A stretch of 64,000 nucleotides of DNA from Bartonella sp. HY328 (GTDB lineage: Bacteria; Pseudomonadota; Alphaproteobacteria; Rhizobiales; Rhizobiaceae). The notes beneath the pieces were generated by a model. That model saw nothing but the letters and a program-made list of their open reading frames with translations, was not told the origin of the DNA and did no database searches. The first letter of the stretch is position 1. Every line of letters begins with the position of its first letter. Location of the stretch: positions 2,472,501 through 2,536,500 of the forward strand of contig NZ_CP104883.1 in NCBI RefSeq assembly GCF_025449335.1, given 5' to 3'. Below, one piece after another: positions 7,921 through 17,060 of this stretch. The position numbers were made by a program, and so were the translations under genes.

Positions 7921-9591
7921 ATGTATCGTTATGATGAATTTGACCGCGCTTTTGTCAAAACTCGTGTTAGCGAATTTTCAGATCAGGTGCAGCGCCGCTT
8001 AAGCGGCGAAATCACCGAAGAGCAATTTAGGCCTTTGCGGTTGATGAATGGTGTTTACTTGCAATTGCATGCCTATATGCTGCGTGTTGCTATTCCCTAT
8101 GGAACATTGTCACCCCGCCAATTGCGCAAATTAGCATCGATTGCGCGCCGCTTTGATAAAGGCTATGGTCATTTTACCACAAGACAAAACATCCAATTCA
8201 ATTGGCCCAAACTATCAGATATTCCGCTTATTCTTGCGGAATTAGCCGAAGTCGAAATGCATGCTATTCAAACATCAGGCAATTGCATTAGAAATGTGAC
8301 ATCAGATCACTTTGCTGGTGCAGCTGGTGATGAAGTTGCCGATCCCCGCCCTTATGCAGAAATTTTGCGGCAATGGTCGTCCTTGCACCCAGAATTTAGC
8401 TATTTGCCGCGTAAATTTAAGTTTGCTGTCGTTGGCGCACAAATTGACCGCGCAGCTATTCAGGTCCATGATATCGGCCTTTGGCTTAAACGCAATGACA
8501 AGGGGCAACTTGGTTTTGCCTTTTATGTGGGTGGCGGCCAAGGCCGCACGCCAATGGTTGCCAAACTTATTAAGGATTTTGTACCTGAAGAAGATTTGCT
8601 AACCTATGCGACAGCGGCAATTCGTGTTTATAATTTACATGGGCGACGCGATAATAAATATAAAGCCCGCATAAAAATCCTTGTTCATGAAATGGGCGTT
8701 GAACAATATGCCACCGAAGTGGAAGCAGAATTTGAGCAAATTAAAAATAGTGAATTGAAGTTGCCGCAAAGCGATATTGACGCGATTAACAGCTATTTTG
8801 CTGCACCAGATCTTGCGCCGCGTCCAGAGGGACGTAATTTACTTAAAAAAATGCGCCAATTGGATAATGCTTTTGATATTTGGGTAAAAAACAACGTCAC
8901 CGCCCATAAAAATGAAGATTATGGTATTGTTAGCATTTCCTTAAAGCCCGTTGGCGGTATACCCGGCGATGCCACTGCCGAAGATATGGAATTGGTTGCC
9001 GATCTTGCTGAGCTTTATTCTGACAAGGAATTGCGCGTTACCTATCGGCAAAACTTGGTGTTACCCCATGTCGCATTAGCAGATTTGCGTGCCGTATATG
9101 ATGCACTTCACCGCCGCAATCTTGCCAATGCCAATATTGGCCTTGTAACCGATATGATTGCTTGCCCGGGCCTTGATTATTGCGCACTTGCCAATGCTCG
9201 TTCCATACCTGTTGCCCAAGCTATTTCCACGCGCCTTGGTGATAATGCGCGCCAACAAAATATTGGCGAATTAAACCTAAATATTTCGGGTTGCATCAAT
9301 GCATGCGGCCATCACCATATTGGGCATATTGGCATTTTAGGTGTTGAGAAAAAGGGCGAGGAACTCTACCAGCTCACTCTTGGCGGTTGCGATGGCAACC
9401 ATACATCGCTTGGCGATATAACTGGCCGTGGCTTTGAGCCTGACCGAATTGTCGATGCTGTTGAGACGGTGGTTAATACCTATCTTGATTTGCGCGAAAA
9501 CAAGGATGAACGTTTTATCGACACCTATCGCCGTCTTGGCATGGAGCCGTTTAAACAAGCGCTTTATCCACCAGTTGAAAAGGCGGCTTAA
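7921..9591 (+). CDS. cysI: Assimilatory nitrite/sulfite reductase, siroheme [4Fe-4S] hemoprotein
   Basis: This enzyme reduces sulfite to sulfide by six electrons (the family also includes ferredoxin-type nitrite reductases). The 556-residue protein has the two-fold repeated sulfite-reductase layout. The cluster and siroheme ligands are Cys415 and Cys421 (CPGLDYC) and Cys458 and Cys462 (SGCINACGHH). The N-terminal half has the ferredoxin-like segment GYGHFTTRQNIQFNW. The genes for siroheme completion and two operon-specific small proteins flank it, so sulfite is the likely substrate. The start is preceded by AAAGAGGAT. The DUF934 gene starts 1 base after the stop. Confidence 0.93.
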   Translation: MYRYDEFDRAFVKTRVSEFSDQVQRRLSGEITEEQFRPLRLMNGVYLQLHAYMLRVAIPYGTLSPRQLRKLASIARRFDKGYGHFTTRQNIQFNWPKLSDIPLILAELAEVEMHAIQTSGNCIRNVTSDHFAGAAGDEVADPRPYAEILRQWSSLHPEFSYLPRKFKFAVVGAQIDRAAIQVHDIGLWLKRNDKGQLGFAFYVGGGQGRTPMVAKLIKDFVPEEDLLTYATAAIRVYNLHGRRDNKYKARIKILVHEMGVEQYATEVEAEFEQIKNSELKLPQSDIDAINSYFAAPDLAPRPEGRNLLKKMRQLDNAFDIWVKNNVTAHKNEDYGIVSISLKPVGGIPGDATAEDMELVADLAELYSDKELRVTYRQNLVLPHVALADLRAVYDALHRRNLANANIGLVTDMIACPGLDYCALANARSIPVAQAISTRLGDNARQQNIGELNLNISGCINACGHHHIGHIGILGVEKKGEELYQLTLGGCDGNHTSLGDITGRGFEPDRIVDAVETVVNTYLDLRENKDERFIDTYRRLGMEPFKQALYPPVEKAA

Positions 9592-9592
9592 C

Positions 9593-10126
9593 ATGGCGCA
9601 AGATAATGTTAAATTATGGGATCGTGCCGGCTTTCGTGAAGATCCCTTTATACGTGCTGAAACGCTAGACGAAGCTGGTAACCACCGCGCAATTTTGCCC
9701 TTTGCCTATTGGCTGCAATTTAGAGAAGAAAATGGTGATGCAAGTGCATTGAAAGGAACGGGTGTTTTTGTTGCAGCTAGCGATGATATTGATGCACTAA
9801 CACCATTTTTTGAAGAAATTGCAGTAATTGCTCTTGATTTGCCAGCCTACACAGATGGGCGCGCTTATTCTAAGGCAGCACGCTTAAAAAATCGCGGTTT
9901 TAAAGGCGAGATAAGAGCCGTCGGCGATGTACTTATTGACCAAGTATCCAATCTCTTACGCTCCGGCTTTGATAGCCTTGAAGTTACCCATGCTTTAACA
10001 AAAGAGCGGTTGGAAAAAGATGAGCTGATCAAATATCCTGGTTTTTACCAACCCTCAAGCGGCGTTGAGCGATTAGAAACGCAAACCTTAAGGGCAGGAA
10101 CACGCCGTCTTTGGCGCAACATTTAA
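9593..10126 (+). CDS. DUF934 protein (sulfite reduction operon)
   Basis: This 177-residue product is recognised as DUF934 by FREENGDAS-type N-terminal and central segments, LPAYTDGRAYSKAARLK and the loop GEIRAVGDVLIDQ. The family is a constant companion of alphaproteobacterial sulfite reductase genes; its role is not biochemically settled. The open frame extends upstream to 9428 inside cysI, but the ATG at 9593, immediately after the cysI TAA, is the sensible start. In relatives a cysH reductase gene commonly sits between cysI and this gene; it is absent here. Confidence 0.88.
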   Translation: MAQDNVKLWDRAGFREDPFIRAETLDEAGNHRAILPFAYWLQFREENGDASALKGTGVFVAASDDIDALTPFFEEIAVIALDLPAYTDGRAYSKAARLKNRGFKGEIRAVGDVLIDQVSNLLRSGFDSLEVTHALTKERLEKDELIKYPGFYQPSSGVERLETQTLRAGTRRLWRNI

Positions 10127-10168
10127 AACAGTTTTTTTTAAAAATTTAACATCTCAACGACATTATTT

Positions 10169-10212
10169 AACAGCTTGTGCATTTGAAAACTTCAATGAAC
10201 AAGCTGTTTTTT
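10169..10212 (+). terminator. Terminator of the cys operon
   Basis: AACAGCTTGT at 10169-10178 pairs with ACAAGCTGTT at 10199-10208. The loop contains a further short stem, and a T run ends at 10212. It closes the cysG-cysI-DUF934 unit 43 bases after the last stop. Confidence 0.85.
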
Positions 10213-10297
10213 GCTGTATGGAAATAATAAATTTTGCTTGGCTTAACTTTGGCAATATGATCTCCCTTTAGCTGACGAATTATAGAGAGTTTAGAAA

Positions 10298-10813
10298 ATG
10301 GTAAACCCAACGACTATAGAAATAAGAGCCGAAAGCCTAGGCGATAGCGATCATATTCGCCAAGTAACACAAGCCGCCTTTAAAAATAATGAGCATAGCA
10401 ACGGCACCGAAGGCGCAATTATTGATGCGTTACGCGACGCAAACCAACTTATACTTTCCCTTGTTGCATTAAGTGGTGATCAAATAGTCGGGCATATTGC
10501 ATTTTCACCCATAAGAATTAATGGTCATGATTTAGGCTGGTATGGACTTGGTCCAGTAGCAGTAGAACCATCAAGACATCGGCAAGGCATAGGCACAGCC
10601 CTAATAAATGAAGGGCTGGCCCAGCTTAAAGCATTGGGCGGCAAGGGATGCGTAGTTGCAGGTGATCCACAATACTATCAACGTTTTGGCTTTCAACCAT
10701 GTAAGACTTTAAGCTATGAAGGATTGCCTGCAGAATATTTTATGCAATTAACGCTTAGTGGTGATACACCTACAGGTCGCGTTGACTATCACGATAGCTT
10801 TAACGCTTCTTAA
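10298..10813 (+). CDS. GNAT-family N-acetyltransferase (YhbS-like)
   Basis: This is a 171-residue single-domain GNAT acetyltransferase that would transfer acetyl from acetyl-CoA to an amine. The acetyl-CoA loop is visible in LGPVAVEPSRHRQGIGTALI (R/Q-x-x-G-x-G/A), followed by GKGCVVAGDPQYYQRFGFQP, a pattern of the YhbS/predicted N-acetyltransferase group. The substrate is unknown. It is monocistronic, between the cys operon terminator and a convergent transporter gene, with GAGAG before the ATG. Confidence 0.85.
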   Translation: MVNPTTIEIRAESLGDSDHIRQVTQAAFKNNEHSNGTEGAIIDALRDANQLILSLVALSGDQIVGHIAFSPIRINGHDLGWYGLGPVAVEPSRHRQGIGTALINEGLAQLKALGGKGCVVAGDPQYYQRFGFQPCKTLSYEGLPAEYFMQLTLSGDTPTGRVDYHDSFNAS

Positions 10814-10841
10814 AATACTGCAATTAATATAACCCTTAAAC

Positions 10842-10873
10842 TATGCAGAAAACCGATATGGATTTTCTGCATA
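10842..10873. terminator. Bidirectional hairpin between convergent genes
   Basis: TATGCAGAAAACC at 10842-10854 pairs, with one bulge, to GGATTTTCTGCATA at 10860-10873. It lies between the convergent GNAT and transporter genes. T runs are weak, so efficiency is uncertain. Confidence 0.6.
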
Positions 10874-10884
10874 ATAGACAAAAA

Positions 10885-11883
10885 TTATACCGCCCAATCT
10901 TCAAGACCTGTGAAACTTACAGTTAACCAGCGGTCAGGACCAGCCTCGCCAATCGCCTCGCTAATTTCTTCACGGATTGTATCAAGTTTGGCAATTGTAT
11001 CAATTTGCCAATCTTGTGGCACAATAATATGGATTTCAATCATCATTGAACGACCAACCTTGGCAACATAGGTTTGGGCACTAACAAAATTATGGCGTAA
11101 AACAATTTCATCAACACTATTTGTAATATGAGCATCAAGGCTGCGCGGTGTAATTAAGAAAACTTCCTTTAAAGCTTTGAGAACCACGCGCAACGGCATT
11201 GGCGCCATTGCCAAACAAATAAGCGCAAGGATCACAGGATCAATATAAGGAATAAGCCAAATATAGCTTGTTTCTTTAATGGCAAAGGCAAACAAAAAAG
11301 CAATTAAGATTGCAAGGCTTAAGCAGCCAGAAATAATCCAACCTTTAATATCCATTGCGATAAATTCTGACTGTATTTCTTTGTTGCGTTGCGCTTCATA
11401 AAAAGCAAGGCCAAAACAAACAATCACCGCAATTAAAGCATAAAGAATTGCATAATCAAAAGATGGCACCTGCCCACCATTCCAAATGGAATTAATAGCT
11501 TCAAACAAGCCATACAATACCGCAATTGACAAAGATATACCGTTAATCGCCAACACCATAGGCTCTAAATGCCAAAAACCAAATTGAAAACGCTCCGCTA
11601 ATTGGCGACTGCGCTTACTAAGGCGTAAACTATCTAAATGGATTAAGCGTACCACAAGCAAAGCAGCTAGGCTAAAAAAACAATCAACACTTGAATAGAC
11701 GCCATCAAAAATAATAGATGAGGAATTGGTAATAATTCCCATAATAACGCCAAAAAGTGCCACCCCTAATGTGACAAAAACTGAAAGTTTAAGAAGTTTT
11801 TGCTCAGCTAGTTGATTTAAGGAGGATTGCTCTAAAGGGTCTATACTATCGTTTTGCGGCACGAATGGCTCGTTAGTTGACAT
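10885..11883 (-). CDS. Cation diffusion facilitator family transporter
   Basis: The product is a 332-residue inner-membrane protein with six predicted membrane segments and a C-terminal cytoplasmic domain, the CDF layout for exporting divalent metals such as Zn, Fe, Mn or Co in exchange for protons. The second membrane segment carries SSSIIFDGVYSSVDCFFS with Asp60 and Asp67 at the metal-site spacing. The C-terminal domain (MIEIHIIVP, then DTIREEISEAI) is the CDF dimerisation fold, though it has few of the usual histidines. The metal cannot be assigned. It is a single gene. Confidence 0.88.
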   Translation of the reverse strand: MSTNEPFVPQNDSIDPLEQSSLNQLAEQKLLKLSVFVTLGVALFGVIMGIITNSSSIIFDGVYSSVDCFFSLAALLVVRLIHLDSLRLSKRSRQLAERFQFGFWHLEPMVLAINGISLSIAVLYGLFEAINSIWNGGQVPSFDYAILYALIAVIVCFGLAFYEAQRNKEIQSEFIAMDIKGWIISGCLSLAILIAFLFAFAIKETSYIWLIPYIDPVILALICLAMAPMPLRVVLKALKEVFLITPRSLDAHITNSVDEIVLRHNFVSAQTYVAKVGRSMMIEIHIIVPQDWQIDTIAKLDTIREEISEAIGEAGPDRWLTVSFTGLEDWAV

Positions 11884-11984
11884 TTTAACTTTTCACCTAG
11901 GATTGAGAATAGATAAGTTAACAATTCTAACGAATTTTTGCAAAACTGTGAAGTCATAGCCAAAACGACGACGAAAGCAGATGA

Positions 11985-12673
11985 TTAAACTTCCAGATTT
12001 TGTACCGACTGCACAAAAAAATAATCAACAAAATAGCTTTCAATATCACGATAATAAAGCGAGTTTTTCTTGGATTTTTTATGAAAATAATCTTGCCATG
12101 GAAAAGCGGCAATTCGAGCCGCCAAATCGGCTTTTGCAATACCACCTATTGTAAAATAATCTTCCATAAAAGAGACGAGTTGATCTTGGTCAAAATATTC
12201 TTCCAATGGTACAACACGCAGCTCATCCTTGATAATAAAATCCCAGTAGCTTTCTAAAAAAAGGCTTCAAAAGACTTACGCGAAATTGTAACATTGACAT
12301 CAGGTGGATAGTGTTTTGTAACCATTAGGTGAAGTGCGATGATAATGGCAAATACCCAAGCTATTTCGCAAAATGCCAAGTTATAACTGCCGATTAAGCC
12401 ATGAAAATAAAAAATAATGGCTAGTGAAATCGACAAAAGCAACGGGATCATAATCAAAATCATTGTTAGTTTATCAATGACAATTTGAGGTAAATATTTA
12501 ATAAGAATATCATCAAGAAAGCTATTAAGTAACACCATATAAAAATAGCAAGTAATTATCAAAAATATCATAAATTCAAAACTGAAAACAGGAAACCCAT
12601 TGCTATAAATATAGCCTTTAAAGAGCCAGTAGGACATGGTGACTATGAGCATCCATATAATACGATGAACCAT
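11985..12673 (-). pseudogene. Hypothetical membrane-protein gene broken by a homopolymer frameshift
   Basis: On the minus strand a 139-residue frame starts at 12673 (MVHRIIWMLIVTMSYWLF, four hydrophobic segments) and stops at a TAG after ISRKSFEAFF. The next frame is open directly across that stop and continues (ESYWDFIIKDELRVVPLEE ... YFVDYFFVQSVQNLEV) to 11985. The switch sits in a run of seven A at 12256-12262 of the plus strand. One extra base there gives a continuous 229-codon gene (690 bases). Homopolymer slippage, true decay or a sequencing error are all possible. I recognise no family; the product would be an integral membrane domain followed by a soluble tail of about 90 residues. 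Confidence 0.75.
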
Positions 12674-12744
12674 AAATTATCCTTTTATTGCCCTTTATTT
12701 TTAACGAAAGCAAAATGGAAAAAACGCGATAGAATACCATTTGG

Positions 12745-13473
12745 TTAAAGACGCGATAGCATTTTTGCAACAAAATCGGGCACGGTCACACTTGCCTTAC
12801 CTGCAAGGCGATGATCAAAAAAACTCGATATATCATTACCACAATCTAGGTTTATCTCATAGGTTTTTGCCCCATTTTCCAATGCCATGCAAACAAAGCC
12901 AGCAGCAGGATAAACCTGCCCCGATGTTCCAATCGCTGCAAATATATCGCAATGACTTAAGGCCAGCTCAATTTTTTCCATGTGGTAAGGCATTTCGCCA
13001 AACCAAACAATATCAGGACGCAAACTTCCAATAGTGCCGCAGCTAGGGCATTGGCTTTGTTCGTCCATATCACCTTGCCACGGATTTTGACTGTGGCATG
13101 CGGCACAAAGAGCAGAATTTAACTGCCCATGCATATGCAATATTTTTATGGATCCTGCTGCCTCATGTAGTGAATCTACATTTTGCGTAACCAATAAAAA
13201 TTCGCTAGGCCACTTTTCTTCCAATTCAGCAAGCGCAAAATGTGCTGCATTTGGCTTTGCAAGTTTTGCATCCTGTCGTCTTTTATTGTAAAAATCATAA
13301 ACAAGTTGTGGATCATGGGCAAAACCTTGCGGCGTTGCCACCTTTTCAACGGAATAGTTATTCCATGTACCGCCACTATCGCGGAAAGTAGGTATTCCCG
13401 ACTCGGCCGAGATTCCAGCACCAGTTAAAATTAAAATAGCAGGTGCACTTTGTATTTTGGACGAGCGATACAT
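12745..13473 (-). CDS. cobB: NAD-dependent protein deacylase, sirtuin CobB type
   Basis: A class III sirtuin of 242 residues that removes acyl groups from lysines using NAD. The NAD-binding motif LTGAGISAESGIPTFR is at residues 16-31, TQNVDSLHEAAG near 97-107 and the catalytic His115 in HMHG. A structural zinc site is formed by Cys123, Cys126, Cys142 and Cys145. Tyr62 and Arg65 in FYNKRR match the pair that in E. coli CobB and SIRT5 binds succinyl and malonyl groups, so desuccinylase activity is likely besides deacetylation. It is divergent from the TPR-like gene. Confidence 0.93.
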   Translation of the reverse strand: MYRSSKIQSAPAILILTGAGISAESGIPTFRDSGGTWNNYSVEKVATPQGFAHDPQLVYDFYNKRRQDAKLAKPNAAHFALAELEEKWPSEFLLVTQNVDSLHEAAGSIKILHMHGQLNSALCAACHSQNPWQGDMDEQSQCPSCGTIGSLRPDIVWFGEMPYHMEKIELALSHCDIFAAIGTSGQVYPAAGFVCMALENGAKTYEINLDCGNDISSFFDHRLAGKASVTVPDFVAKMLSRL

Positions 13474-13560
13474 ATCTATAAGTCACTTTTTTAAGCAATT
13501 GAAATGATGATTTAATGCAGATAAACATATAACGCATTAAATTTGACAGGAGTATGATTA

Positions 13561-16017
13561 TTGGCAATGGATGCAGAAGCGCAAAGCAAATTGCAAGAAC
13601 GAGTTGAAGAAGCTGATAATCTTTTGGCATTGCATAATCGTGCACGAAAAACAAAACAATGGGCAGCAGCCAATTTTGAACTCGGCTCGGCTTTAGCAGC
13701 GCTTGCGGCCAGTGAAGATGATCGTTTGGCATTTAGCAATTACAAAAAAGCCATAGAGACCTTTGAGCCTTCGCTTAAATTTTATGCGGAAAATGCTGAA
13801 TTTAAAAGTGAATATCAAGAAGCCGTTTTGGTTCTTGCCCGTACCATTGGTGCTTATGCTCAGCGCGAAGGTGGTGATAATAGCCGCCTCATGCTGGAAA
13901 GAGCCAAAAAGCTTTTACTGCAACTCATTGATGAGCGTTCCCTCGATACTGATCAATTTGATAAAGCACAAATATTAGTAGAGCTTGGTAAATTATACCG
14001 CATTTCTGCCGATCTTGCGCTTGGGGACAATAAGCATGAGTTTTTAAAGTTAGCAATTGCTGTCTTTAAACAAGCGGCCCAAATTTTTCAAGCCAAAGAA
14101 AAATTTGAAAATTGGGCAGATGCAGTATTGGGCGAAGCAATTGCATGGCGTGAAATTTCAACCTTGAATATTGAAGACCCACTAAAAGCCTTGTTACATT
14201 CAGTTGAGATGCTAAAAACCGTTTTGAATTATTATACACCTGCAAGCCATCCATTAGAGTGGTTTTTTGGGCATTTTGAATTTGGTCGAGCTTTTTTCCG
14301 CATTGCACTCCTCAATGAAAATGAACAACGTCACAACGCTGCAAGCGCCGCAGTTGATGCCATGCGCATTGCTTTGCAAACTGCTTCTAGTGAGATTGCA
14401 CCTCAACTTATCTTACGGTTACGCATAGAGCTTGCTTTAGCCCTTTCTACCTATGCCCAAACTTTAGACGGGCAACAAGCAATTTCAAGCACATTGGAAG
14501 CCATATTGCTTTATAAAGAGCTGATTAGCCAGTTTCAGCAAAGCGATGATATTTATGGTCTTGCTGTGATGCAAAGCAACCTTGGCAAAGAGCATATGAA
14601 CCTTGCCCAAATTTTTTACAAAATTGGCAATGAAGAAGAATGCCAAAATCATTATCAACTTGCCGCAGATATATTACGACAAAGCAATACACCAACTTTA
14701 GCACAGTACCACAATAGTCAATGGCTTTCTAATCAGATTGAGCTTGCTAAAATACTTTACAATTTTGGTAATCACTTAGGTGGCAAAAGGCAAAGTGACA
14801 CGCATCTTGAAGCGGTTGAAATTTATCGCAATGTTCTAAAAAGTTTGGATAATGACCGCTCTCCAACAACATGGCGGTTAAAAATAGAGCTCTCTCTTGC
14901 GCTTTCTCACTATATTCATAGTTTTGAGCCTGACAATGCCCTTATTATATTGGAAGAAACTACTGCGCTTTATAAGCAGGCAATTGACGAACAAAGAGAA
15001 ATTTGTGAAAGTTTCGGTGCTTTTGTTATTGAGGCGACACTTGGCAAGGATTTACTGGCATTGGCCACTTGCAATGGTGGAAAAAGCGGTCAAAACTACC
15101 GTTTTCAGGCCATTGACGTTTTACGCCAATGCATTTCACCGGCACTAGAAGCCAATAATCATGAACAATGGTTGTCTGTTCTCGTCGATCTTGGCATGGC
15201 ATTTTATGCAGCCGCCAATAATGACGATACGGTAAAGCGCTTTGCTTTATATGAAGAAGCAATTGAAATTTTTAGGCAAATACTGCAAAAAATTGATAGT
15301 GATGATGCACCTGAATTTAAAGCAAAACTTCAAAACTGCATAGCATTATCGCTTGCCAATATTGGTGAAAATGACCAAAGCGAAGTTGGCTTGCAAAGGT
15401 TAAAAGAGGCTGAACTTTCCTTTAGGCTTGCCTTGCAATCAGCAGAAAAGCGCGAAAGCGAAATTGAGCTTATGCGTCTTGAAAGCAATATTGCCAATTT
15501 ATTTTACACTTTAGCTCGTCGCAGTGAAGGTGAAGAAGCCAAGTCCTATATTCATTATGCTGCTCAGACGATAAAAAAGGCCATCTCTCGTATCCGTAAA
15601 GACATATTACCTAATGAATGGCTTACCAGCCAATCTAATTATGGCCTAATCCTTAAGCATATGGTTGAAAATAATTATAGCGACGATCTTAATGCCGATT
15701 ATGCCCGTTCAGTAGCCGCTTTTGAAGAAGCTCTCACTGCCAGCACAATAACCGATTCAGAAGTTGAATATATAGTCCACTTACAAAATCTTGTAGCAAC
15801 CTTGCTTAGCTGGAGCCAGCATTGCGAAGGAAATGAACGTCTCATTGCATTAGAGCGCGCTTTTGCACTTTTGGCTGAAGTTGAAGAGTGGGCAGAAAAT
15901 CATGATCAAGCAGAAATTTTTGAAGAGGCACAACAAAGCCGCGCGCAATTAGCACTGGTTATAAAAGACAGCAAACCTAAAAAATTTTTAAAACGCCTCT
16001 TTCCATTTATTGGCTGA
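13561..16017 (+). CDS. Large TPR-like helical repeat protein of unknown function
   Basis: The 818-residue protein appears almost wholly alpha-helical, with tetratricopeptide-like units recurring about every 55-62 residues. Each unit has the form A-x-x-x-(F/Y)-(R/K)-x-(A/V)-L ... W ... L-x-x-A-L; examples are AVEIYRNVLKSLDNDRSP, AIEIFRQILQKID and SVAAFEEALTASTITD. There is no signal peptide, membrane segment or catalytic domain; the C-terminus is basic and hydrophobic (KKFLKRLFPFIG). A protein-protein scaffold is the reasonable inference. The TTG at 13561 has AGGAG eight bases upstream; the ATG at 13567 is the alternative. No partner gene is adjacent on the same strand. Confidence 0.75.
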   Translation: MAMDAEAQSKLQERVEEADNLLALHNRARKTKQWAAANFELGSALAALAASEDDRLAFSNYKKAIETFEPSLKFYAENAEFKSEYQEAVLVLARTIGAYAQREGGDNSRLMLERAKKLLLQLIDERSLDTDQFDKAQILVELGKLYRISADLALGDNKHEFLKLAIAVFKQAAQIFQAKEKFENWADAVLGEAIAWREISTLNIEDPLKALLHSVEMLKTVLNYYTPASHPLEWFFGHFEFGRAFFRIALLNENEQRHNAASAAVDAMRIALQTASSEIAPQLILRLRIELALALSTYAQTLDGQQAISSTLEAILLYKELISQFQQSDDIYGLAVMQSNLGKEHMNLAQIFYKIGNEEECQNHYQLAADILRQSNTPTLAQYHNSQWLSNQIELAKILYNFGNHLGGKRQSDTHLEAVEIYRNVLKSLDNDRSPTTWRLKIELSLALSHYIHSFEPDNALIILEETTALYKQAIDEQREICESFGAFVIEATLGKDLLALATCNGGKSGQNYRFQAIDVLRQCISPALEANNHEQWLSVLVDLGMAFYAAANNDDTVKRFALYEEAIEIFRQILQKIDSDDAPEFKAKLQNCIALSLANIGENDQSEVGLQRLKEAELSFRLALQSAEKRESEIELMRLESNIANLFYTLARRSEGEEAKSYIHYAAQTIKKAISRIRKDILPNEWLTSQSNYGLILKHMVENNYSDDLNADYARSVAAFEEALTASTITDSEVEYIVHLQNLVATLLSWSQHCEGNERLIALERAFALLAEVEEWAENHDQAEIFEEAQQSRAQLALVIKDSKPKKFLKRLFPFIG

Positions 16018-16402
16018 GATATACTGCAAAAGGCAATCATATCGCTAATAATATAGCCACATAATTTTGGCTGCTTTTTTCGACAGCCAAAATTATGATG
16101 GATGAGCATTCGTTTATTTTTATTTACAACCTCTAATGCACCCAATTCAATTACATTCAATAGACAATATTTCGCGCCATTAGACAATTAACTTATTCGT
16201 TAATAAAGATTTATTTGGCTTATAAAATACTAATACCTGCAAGCCTATAGATATCAAACCTGCCCCTCTCCAACCTTTATCCGTTAATATTTTTAGAATA
16301 TTTAAAAGTTTTAATTTATTATTTATAATATCAATTTCATATTGAAATAATATAATTTATCGGTAATAAAGCTAAATATATATTTGCAATTAGGAGGGCT
16401 CA
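16018..16402. other. Intergenic region with a long hairpin
   Basis: The gap contains a perfect 14-bp inverted repeat just after the TPR-like gene, and then AT-rich sequence that presumably includes the promoter of the DUF805 gene. I see no gene in it. Confidence 0.6.
16060..16097 (+). terminator. 14-bp perfect stem-loop after the TPR-like gene
   Basis: CATAATTTTGGCTG at 16060-16073 and CAGCCAAAATTATG at 16084-16097 pair perfectly around a T-rich loop. The T run is in the loop and not after the stem, so it may stabilise the 3' end instead of being a classic terminator. Confidence 0.5.
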
Positions 16403-16852
16403 ATGGATTTTAAAACTGCTATTTATACTTGCTTACGACCAAAATACGCAAATTTCAGCGATCGTGCATCAATATCAGAATTTTGGTGGTTTGTATTGTT
16501 TTATATAACAAGTATTATTGGCATTGGGAGTATTGGTCTTTTAATTGCAGTAAGTTTAGATTCAATGGGCTTATATGGATCAGCTTATCATGTGTTCGTG
16601 ATTGCACCGATAATACTATGGGTCCTTTTTCTTATAATTCCCATAATTGCCGTCAATGTACGACGGTTTCACGACATTGATATGACTGGCTGGTGGTTTT
16701 TGCTTTTTTATTTATTACAATGCATTCCACTTATAAACTTAATAGCCTTTGTTGTTAATATTGTACTATTTTGTAAGCCTGGAAGTGAAGGTCCAAACCG
16801 TTTTGGCAATAGTCCATTTGCCATAGATGATTATCAAGAGACATTTAAATAA
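16403..16852 (+). CDS. DUF805 inner-membrane protein (copy 1)
   Basis: A 149-residue protein with four hydrophobic segments, of the DUF805 (YhaH-like) family. The family signatures are RASISEFWWFVLF near the N-terminus, VRRFHDIDMTGWW in the centre and CKPGSEGPNRFGNSPFA at the C-terminus. Its function is unknown. A strong AGGAGG precedes the ATG. A paralogue of the same length lies at 20323, on the other side of the glucose dehydrogenase gene. Confidence 0.88.
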   Translation: MDFKTAIYTCLRPKYANFSDRASISEFWWFVLFYITSIIGIGSIGLLIAVSLDSMGLYGSAYHVFVIAPIILWVLFLIIPIIAVNVRRFHDIDMTGWWFLLFYLLQCIPLINLIAFVVNIVLFCKPGSEGPNRFGNSPFAIDDYQETFK

Positions 16853-16999
16853 GCACAATTTGAAACGATCAACATCTACTTCAACTTGCTAGCTAATTGC
16901 AAAAGTTTAATCACAATAACAGTCTCAATGTAAATTTATTATTATTTTATATAATAGCAATATAAAAAACGTCTGTTTAGTTTTGCGCAACAGAATTTT

Positions 17000-17029
17000 A
17001 AAAGGGCGCATTTAAAAATGCGCCCTTTT
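17000..17029. terminator. Bidirectional terminator between DUF805 and gcd
   Basis: A 14-bp perfect stem (17000-17013 with 17016-17029, core AAAGGGCGCATTT) has a 2-base loop and T- and A-rich flanks. It serves the convergent DUF805 gene and, on the minus strand, the glucose dehydrogenase gene. Confidence 0.85.
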
Positions 17030-17060
17030 GCTTTTTGACCGTTTATAGTCGAATTATAAA

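Noticed and set aside
9428..9592. Upstream extension of the DUF934 frame into cysI
   Set aside because: It overlaps conserved cysI sequence, and the ATG at 9593 matches the family start.
10930..10945. GGTCAGGACC inside the CDF transporter gene, resembling the MITE end
   Set aside because: Only the core ten bases match, inside intact coding sequence; chance.
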